Shown here: positions 7,424 through 11,502 of the stretch, piece after piece
Position numbering within the stretch: the stretch's first letter is position 1
Layout of the letters: the number at the start of each line of letters is the position of its first letter
Notes under the pieces: generated by a model
What the model was told of the DNA's origin: nothing
What the model saw: the letters and a program-made list of their open reading frames with translations, nothing else
The model's database searches: none
NCBI GenBank assembly: GCA_905236295.1
Contig: CAJOQF010000193.1
Coordinates: 1 to 11,502, forward strand
Direction: 5' to 3'
Source of the DNA: an uncultured Eubacterium sp.
GTDB taxonomy: Bacteria; Bacillota; Clostridia; Lachnospirales; Lachnospiraceae
Length of the DNA stretch: 11,502 nt
Position numbers and translations under genes: made by a program

Positions 7424-8290
7424 ATGTTACAATGTATTATTACCGGTATCCTTTTAGGTGGTCTTTATTCCATGATTGGTATAGGAATGTCACTTGTCTT
7501 CGGTATCATGAAGTTGACAAACCTTGCTCATGGTGACCTCATGATTTTGGGTACATATATCACAATGGTAGTTGCAAGAGGCTTGGGATGCGGACTTATT
7601 GTTTCAACTCTCATATCTGTAGCTGTCATGTGTGTAATAGGATTTATTATTCAGCAGTTCCTTGTAAATCAGGTTATGGATAAGGGTGAGGCTCCGGCGC
7701 TTTTGGTTACGTTCGGTCTCTCGATATTCCTTTCAAACCTCATGCTCAAGATCTTCTCTGCTGACAACCAGCTGCTTTCAAACAAGATGTCATCTGTAAA
7801 TGTTATCACATCAGATAAACTCTCTGTTTCAGCAAGCTACCTTATCAGCTTTATCGTAGCAGTTGTTATCATCGTTGGTCTTGCACTTATCATGCAAAAG
7901 ACAAACTTCGGACGTTCAATCAGAGCAACATCTGATGATCCGATGGCTGCAGAGCTTATGGGTGTCAACACCAAGCTCGCATTCGCAGCAGCGATGGTTA
8001 TCTGTATGGGAATTACAGCTGTTGCAGGAACCCTGGTTGGTTCTACATTCACATTCTATCCGTCATCAGGTACCCAGTACCTCATCATAGCATTCGGTGT
8101 CGTTGTTATCGGTGGTATGGGAAGTCTCTTCGGTACACTTGTTGGTGGTATCGTGCTCGGTGTAGCACAGTTGCTCGGTGGTTATATCTTCGGCTCTGGT
8201 GTGCAGATGCTTATCGCATATATCGTGCTTCTTGTAATCTTAGCGCTCAGACCAAACGGATTGTTCGCATCATCTGCGGTGCGAAAGTAA
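7424..8290 (+). CDS. livH: HAAT-type ABC transporter permease (LivH-like)
   Basis: An integral membrane subunit of the importer (BPD_transp_2, COG0559), 288 residues with about eight hydrophobic segments. Family blocks are GGLYSMIGIGMSLVFGIMKL at the N-terminus, NLAHGDLMILGTY (33-45), the cytoplasmic coupling segment GRSIRATSDDPMAAELMGVN (163-182), and VVVIGGMGSLFGTLVGG (226-242). It ends LRPNGLF, the usual LivH C-terminal motif. A GGAAGGGGTG ribosome binding site (7405-7414) precedes the ATG, and the gene starts 19 bases after livF. Its stop codon touches the next gene's ribosome binding site. It should pair with LivM to form the translocation path. No truncation is seen. Confidence 0.92.
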   Translation: MLQCIITGILLGGLYSMIGIGMSLVFGIMKLTNLAHGDLMILGTYITMVVARGLGCGLIVSTLISVAVMCVIGFIIQQFLVNQVMDKGEAPALLVTFGLSIFLSNLMLKIFSADNQLLSNKMSSVNVITSDKLSVSASYLISFIVAVVIIVGLALIMQKTNFGRSIRATSDDPMAAELMGVNTKLAFAAAMVICMGITAVAGTLVGSTFTFYPSSGTQYLIIAFGVVVIGGMGSLFGTLVGGIVLGVAQLLGGYIFGSGVQMLIAYIVLLVILALRPNGLFASSAVRK

Positions 8291-8305
8291 GGAGGGCCGA
8301 GAATA

Positions 8306-9289
8306 ATGAAAAATATGAAGAAATCAAGTCTTATAATTTTAATAGCAGTGATCGCAGTTCTCTTTGTGATAATTCCGATCGCAGGAACGGCGAGCTTGCT
8401 CGGCATGATCACACTTATGTGCCTTTACCTTGCTATGAGCCAGATGTGGAACCTTCTCGGTGGATATGCCGGAATGTTATCACTCGGTATGCAGGCATTT
8501 ATCGGAATAGGTGGATATACACTTACTATCCTCTCTGTTCGCTACGGTGTTAATATTTATCTCTCAATCATTATCGGTGCTGTTATCTGCGCACTCTTCG
8601 GACTCGCAGTTTCACCGGCGATCTTCAAGATGAGCGGCGTTTACTTCGCTATCGGTACGTGGATCGTTGCCGAGGCACTCAACGTATTCTTCTCAAACTG
8701 GAAGTTTGTAGACTACGCAAAGGATTGGAGTATCAACACAGTTTTCAGCATGAGCGGAAAACAGCTCTATTACACAGCACTTATAGTTGCTGTACTCGCA
8801 ACACTTATAGTTTACATCCTGCTTAGAACCAAGACCGGACTTGCTCTTATGGCTATCCGTGACAGCGCTTCTGCAGCAGAGACCATGGGTGTTGAGATAT
8901 TCAAGACAAAGCTTAAATGTTATGTTATAGCATGCTTCATGATGGGACTTATCGGTGGTGCTCAGTACATGCAGACAGCTTACATCAATCCATCGACAGG
9001 ATTCTCTATCAACTGGACAATAGCCATGACATTCGCCGTTATCATCGGTGGACTCGGAACAATGGAAGGACCGATCGTCGGATCTGTACTCTACGTTATC
9101 ATTACGCAGGTTATGTATAACTTCCCGGGTATGTCAAACATTGTTCTGGGTATCATAGCTATCGTAGTTATCCTTCTCGCTCCGGACGGAATTATGGGAA
9201 CACTTTACAAGAAGACCGGCTTCCAGATTCTGTCTCCGAGACGAAGTATACCGAATATTTCTGCTGCGGCTAATTCCGTGCCTAAGTAA
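8306..9289 (+). CDS. livM: HAAT-type ABC transporter permease (LivM-like)
   Basis: The second membrane subunit (BPD_transp_2, COG4177), 327 residues. It opens with a basic stretch and a hydrophobic segment (about 8-28). The conserved NLLGGYAGMLSLGMQAFIG block follows at about 49-67, as does KMSGVYFAIGTW (108-119). The coupling segment GLALMAIRDSASAAETMGV is at about 178-196, IIGGLGTMEGPIVGS at about 246-260, and the end motif LLAPDGIMGTL near 290-300. AGGAGG at 8290-8295 overlaps the livH stop codon and lies 10 nt before the ATG. It lacks the long N-terminal extension of some enterobacterial LivM proteins. It is the last gene of the operon and is followed by the structured region that ends in a terminator at 9526. 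Confidence 0.92.
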   Translation: MKNMKKSSLIILIAVIAVLFVIIPIAGTASLLGMITLMCLYLAMSQMWNLLGGYAGMLSLGMQAFIGIGGYTLTILSVRYGVNIYLSIIIGAVICALFGLAVSPAIFKMSGVYFAIGTWIVAEALNVFFSNWKFVDYAKDWSINTVFSMSGKQLYYTALIVAVLATLIVYILLRTKTGLALMAIRDSASAAETMGVEIFKTKLKCYVIACFMMGLIGGAQYMQTAYINPSTGFSINWTIAMTFAVIIGGLGTMEGPIVGSVLYVIITQVMYNFPGMSNIVLGIIAIVVILLAPDGIMGTLYKKTGFQILSPRRSIPNISAAANSVPK

Positions 9290-9300
9290 TCCGGACAAAA

Positions 9301-9526
9301 GATTATTAGATCATATAATCAAGACTCGCTTGCGAGTCTTGTGCGCCGGATTCGGGTCTGCTTTAGCAGACATATTCCTTACCGAATTCGTGCGCATCCT
9401 CGCGGAGCGTTTAACTCAGTCGTAAACCGACTGAGCAGGTAAGGACTTAAACCTATGCTTCGCTTATAGGAGTGGGATTATCCCGACTGAGTTAATGGCT
9501 ACCGCAAATTTGCGGTAGCCTTTTTT
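9301..9526 (+). ncRNA. Candidate structured RNA downstream of livM
   Basis: No convincing reading frame is present, but nearly every segment can pair. Hairpins: GATTAT/ATAATC (9301-9306, 9315-9320); AAGACTCGC/GCGAGTCTT (9321-9329, 9332-9340); a composite stem TGCGC+CGGATTCGG (9342-9355) with CCGAATTCG+GCGCA (9382-9396), capped by GTCTGC/GCAGAC with a TTTA loop (9356-9371); CTCAGTCG/CGACTGAG (9415-9422, 9428-9435); CCTAT/ATAGG (9452-9456, 9466-9470); and GGGATTATCCC (9474-9484). TTAACTCAGTCG (9411-9422) can alternatively pair over 12 bp with CGACTGAGTTAA (9484-9495). TCCTTACC (9376-9383) is complementary to GGTAAGGA (9438-9445), which could form a pseudoknot. The terminator follows at once. 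It could be a 3' UTR element of the Liv transcript, a separate small RNA, or a mobile palindromic repeat. I recognise no known RNA family. Confidence 0.4.
9497..9526 (+). terminator. Strong intrinsic terminator after the Liv operon
   Basis: A perfect 12-bp inverted repeat, GGCTACCGCAAA (9497-9508) and TTTGCGGTAGCC (9509-9520), is followed by six T residues (9521-9526). In RNA the innermost bases form the loop. It would end the livGFHM transcript and any RNA made from the structured region before it. Confidence 0.9.
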
Positions 9527-9545
9527 GTCTTCTTAAAACTCTAGA

Positions 9546-9754
9546 CTCGCGCGAGCGGTACCCTGCGACAAGATTTTCCGCGAGTAATGAGGAAAATGCT
9601 ATGCTTGCATAAGCATTTGACGAATACCGCGAGAGACAAATCCCTTTCACGGGATTTGTCTTGTCCGAGAAATGCATGATGCATTTCGTCGGATCAAAAC
9701 TGTCGCAATCCACCCGCACTCGGAGGTTTTCGTCAGCTAAAAGTTAGCGGTGCG
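9546..9754. repeat. Run of diverse hairpins (palindromic intergenic region)
   Basis: At least six further stem-loops are packed here: CTCGCGCGAG (9546-9555); ATTTTCC/GGAAAAT (9573-9579, 9591-9597); AAATGC...GCATTT with an inner ATGC/GCAT (9594-9618); GACAAATCCC/GGGATTTGTC (9635-9644, 9651-9660); TCCGA+GAAATGCAT with ATGCATTTC+TCGGA (9664-9677, 9679-9693, one bulge); and GCTAA/TTAGC (9736-9740, 9744-9748) inside CGCAC/GTGCG (9715-9719, 9750-9754). TGCGACA (9564-9570) and TGTCGCA (9701-9707) could close the first five into one multi-branched domain. The units are unlike each other and irregularly spaced, so this is not a CRISPR array. It may be a structured RNA or a composite of palindromic repeats. 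Confidence 0.45.
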
Positions 9755-9931
9755 TCCTGCTTGTCGAAGCGAAAGTTGTTTTAGGACTCGATATGTATGC
9801 GTCATATATTACTCGCAAACTTGCTGCGAAGATGAGCGGGTAAAAGAGTACAATAGCCCAAACCGCTCTTCCGGGTCATAAGATTGTAGTTTTTTGATTA
9901 ATATTTTTTGTATTTTTCCTCGAGTGTTGTA
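9755..9931. other. Intergenic stretch without recognised features
   Basis: I find no gene here. There are only weak pairings, such as ATATG/CATAT around 9791-9806 and GAGCGG/CCGCTC (9834-9839, 9863-9868), and a T6 run near 9890-9895 without a good stem directly before it. Confidence 0.4.
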
Positions 9932-9990
9932 AGAATTAAGAAATATTAAGAATATTAAGATGGTAAACGTAGTGGTCGTTGTGCTATTAT
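9932..9990 (+). promoter_or_regulatory. Promoter-like element with three phased TTAAG direct repeats
   Basis: TTAAG occurs at 9936-9940, 9946-9950 and 9955-9959 inside ATTAAGAA-like units 9-10 bp apart, about one helical turn. An extended -10, TG (9982-9983) plus TATTAT (9985-9990), follows 25 bp after the last repeat, and no good -35 is present. This arrangement is like promoters that depend on an activator binding direct repeats in place of the -35. A possible ribosome binding site follows at 10030-10035 but leads to no gene. Function is inferred from pattern only. Confidence 0.35.
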
Positions 9991-10029
9991 ACTAGTCGTT
10001 AAGGGAGCTCGCTTGAAGAATAATAAATA

Positions 10030-10036
10030 AGGAGAT
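10030..10036 (+). promoter_or_regulatory. Orphan ribosome binding site
   Basis: AAGGAGA is a good Shine-Dalgarno sequence, but the only near start, TTG at 10041, runs into TAG after seven codons. It may be the start region of a gene cut off by the IS110 insertion. Confidence 0.35.
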
Positions 10037-10042
10037 AAGTTT
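10032..10042 (+). repeat. 11-bp direct repeat, left copy
   Basis: GAGATAAGTTT, identical to the copy at 11475-11485. It overlaps the orphan ribosome binding site. The pair may mark the junctions of the IS110 insertion. Confidence 0.45.
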
Positions 10043-10138
10043 GAGACAGAGAAGTAGCGGATAGCCAAGGATTAATAGACAACACAAACAAGCCATCTTC
10101 CGGTGGCGCAAAAAACTGAATATAGACACAACACCTAA

Positions 10139-11398
10139 TCAGGAAGCTATGGCAGGTTCGTCTTTGATAACATAGCCTCGTTGCCTAAGTAGATTAAGTG
10201 CCTGTGAAGTGGTAAGAGTTTTATTCTCCTTTACAGGTCTGGACTCAAGATAACCTTCTGCTGTATAAGGCTTTAAATCTGTGAGTATGTGCCAGATAGC
10301 GGTCAGGATCATACGACAGATTGCAATGATGGCTTTCTTGTGTCCTCGGCGTGCTTTTATACGCTTATAGCGATTGGTAAACTCCGGATGCTTCTTTGAT
10401 CTGATCAAAGCATTTGCAACTTGTACCAGAATTGGTTTAAAATAGGAACCGGCACGGGAAATCCGAGTTGATTTGATCTTTTTATTGCCTTGATCATTAC
10501 GAGGACAGCATCCTGCCCAAGAGGCGAGGTTTTTGGCTGTGGGGAAGACAGACATATCACCACCGATCTCAGAGAACACTTGAATTGTAGTCAAGGGATT
10601 TTTATCGAATCTGGGAACTGTTCGAATCAGGTTAAGGGCATCATCATATTTTTCACTGAGACGAAAGATTTTCCGTTCTATTTCTGACTTGTGCTTTTCG
10701 AGCTCATCGATGTGATTAAGGCATTGTCTAAGCTTCACGGCTTGTTCTTCAGATATGGCACCGTCAACGGCAGCCTGAATCTCCTCAATAGGAGTTTTAC
10801 AGCGTCCATCAACGAAAGGCGCCACATCAAATGTTTCCCCTGGGTGTTGCAAAATCTGTTCCGTAATGGAACGTGAAGATTTACCAAATATATCCGAAAA
10901 GACATCGTCAAGTTTAAGGTTTGATACAGTAAGACAGTTATGAGCACGATTCTTCTCGCCGGTGATCATACAGGTGAGTTTGAAGCGTTATCTTACCAGA
11001 TCTCGTAACTGACGGATATCTGCCGGAGGGATAAAGGAAGGCTTGACCATGCCGCACATATAGAGATCGCAGATCCATTTGGCATCCTTACGGTCGGTCT
11101 TATTTCCTTTCATCGGCTTGGTATATTTGGGATGGGAAAGCGTAACTCACACGTTATGCTTTTCCAAGATGTTGAAAACAGGGATTCAGTACTTGCCGGT
11201 TGATTCCATGCAGACATCGATGCAGTTGTACTTGGCAAGCCAGTCACACAGCTCATACAATCCTTTTGTGAAGGAAGAAAAGCGAGCCTGCTTGTACTCA
11301 GTGCGATTATTGGAATCGGTAATACCAATACAAGCATAGATCCATGTTTTGTGGACATCAAGTCCACAGCAGTTGTTTTTGATAATTATGAACGACAA
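10139..11398 (-). pseudogene. IS110-family transposase, three nonsense mutations
   Basis: Read through its stops, the frame gives 419 residues of an IS110 DEDD transposase (recombinase). The RuvC-like part shows GLDVHK (Asp14), ESTGKY (Glu65) and GNKTDRKDAKW (Asp102, Asp105). The C-terminal Tnp_IS110 part shows SEIGGDMSVFPTAKNLASWAGCCP and IKSTRISRAGSYFKPILVQ, then KARRGHKKAIIAI. Translation starts at TTG 11398, with AGGAGG at 11412-11407 eight bases upstream. In-frame stops are TGA at 11188-11186 (codon 71) and TGA at 11149-11147 (codon 84), both where Trp is expected, and TAA at 10990-10988 (codon 137), where Tyr is expected. Codon 304 is Gly (GGC, 10489-10487) where the family's catalytic serine is expected. 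The longest open part, from ATG 10969 to 10139 (276 residues), lacks the DEDD residues. The element is almost certainly immobile on its own. Confidence 0.88.
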
Positions 11399-11406
11399 TA
11401 AAATAA

Positions 11407-11449
11407 CCTCCTGTAGTTTATAGTTATAAGCTGACAGTGACTAGTCATC
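11407..11449 (-). promoter_or_regulatory. Transposase ribosome binding site and leader
   Basis: AGGAGG (11412-11407) lies 8 nt before the TTG start at 11398 and supports that start. Further upstream on the minus strand are TATAAA (11422-11417) and TATAAC (11428-11423) as possible -10 boxes, and the palindrome TGACTAGTCA near 11438-11447. In the IS110 group this side of the gene normally encodes the bridge RNA; no clear one fits in the short stretch visible here. Confidence 0.4.
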
Positions 11450-11474
11450 CGGCGAGATCGAGTCGACTTCGAAA

Positions 11475-11485
11475 GAGATAAGTTT
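11475..11485 (+). repeat. 11-bp direct repeat, right copy
   Basis: GAGATAAGTTT, identical to 10032-10042. The 17 bases after it run to the window edge and show no recognisable gene. Confidence 0.45.
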
Positions 11486-11502
11486 ACGGGCTACTGTTAT
11501 GC

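Larger units (their letters stand above)
10032..11485 (-). mobile_element. IS110-family insertion sequence remnant (ends tentative)
   Basis: A decayed IS110-family transposase gene is bounded by an exact 11-bp direct repeat, GAGATAAGTTT. The repeats are 1443 bp apart, a normal IS110 size, and lie 97 bp beyond the transposase end and 77 bp before its start. IS110 elements lack terminal inverted repeats, and none is seen. The non-coding ends are short for an element that must carry a bridge RNA of roughly 150-200 nt. The true upstream end may therefore lie beyond the window, or the element may be trimmed. Confidence 0.5.

Noticed and set aside
9492..9719. Minus-strand 75-codon open frame (GTG start)
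   Set aside because: It runs through the terminator and the hairpin cluster, so its sequence is set by palindromes. It has no ribosome binding site that I can see and no recognisable domain.
9301..9754. CRISPR array
   Set aside because: The palindromic units differ in sequence, length and spacing, and there are no repeated identical units with spacers.
10139..10969. Intact 276-residue transposase as a functional gene
   Set aside because: It starts at an internal Met, lacks the four DEDD residues upstream, and appears to lack the catalytic serine.
11147..11188. TGA read as Trp (recoded genetic code) in the transposase
   Set aside because: Other Trp codons in the same gene are TGG, TGA is a true stop for livG at 6686-6688, and a third in-frame stop is TAA. 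Simple decay explains all three.
11110..11367. Minus-strand 85-codon open frame overlapping the transposase N-terminus
   Set aside because: It is out of frame with the DEDD motifs, which are read in the frame starting at 11398.

Overview
The window looks like a chromosomal segment from a low-to-moderate GC clostridial bacterium, most likely a Lachnospiraceae member of the Butyrivibrio/Pseudobutyrivibrio type. The reasons are strong AGGAGG ribosome binding sites, lipoprotein signal peptides with LIAC/LAAC lipoboxes, a YesM-type histidine kinase, and protein sequences of clostridial character. The placement is inference; no rRNA or other marker gene is present.

Layout, left to right. (1) 81-1026: a broken AAA-ATPase/DUF4143 gene that keeps a plausible N-terminal stub and the whole C-terminal half, in different frames. 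(2) 1105-2946 (minus): a membrane YesM/LytS-type sensor histidine kinase with no response regulator in the window. Diverging from it is 3013-4323 (plus), a sugar-type (family 1) solute-binding lipoprotein with no permease genes. (3) 4508-9289 (plus): a complete five-gene branched-chain-amino-acid-type (HAAT/Liv) ABC importer in the order binding protein, ATPase G, ATPase F, permease H, permease M. An intrinsic terminator and a new promoter lie between the binding protein gene and the other four, which would give excess binding protein. (4) 9290-10138: about 850 bp without a convincing gene. It holds a structured region with mutually exclusive helices and a possible pseudoknot that ends in a strong terminator, a second run of hairpins, then an AT-rich promoter-like region with phased TTAAG repeats and a ribosome binding site that leads to no gene. 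(5) 10139-11398 (minus): a decayed IS110-family transposase with three in-frame stops and an apparent loss of the catalytic serine. An 11-bp direct repeat (10032-10042 and 11475-11485) may mark the ends of the insertion.

How the parts may work together. The Liv proteins form a standard importer: a lipid-anchored binding protein, two membrane proteins and two ATPases. Its substrate is an amino acid or related small molecule and cannot be fixed from sequence. The kinase and the divergent binding protein could form a sensing pair, but this is inference from layout only. The most interesting unexplained material is the structured non-coding stretch between the Liv operon and the IS110 remnant.
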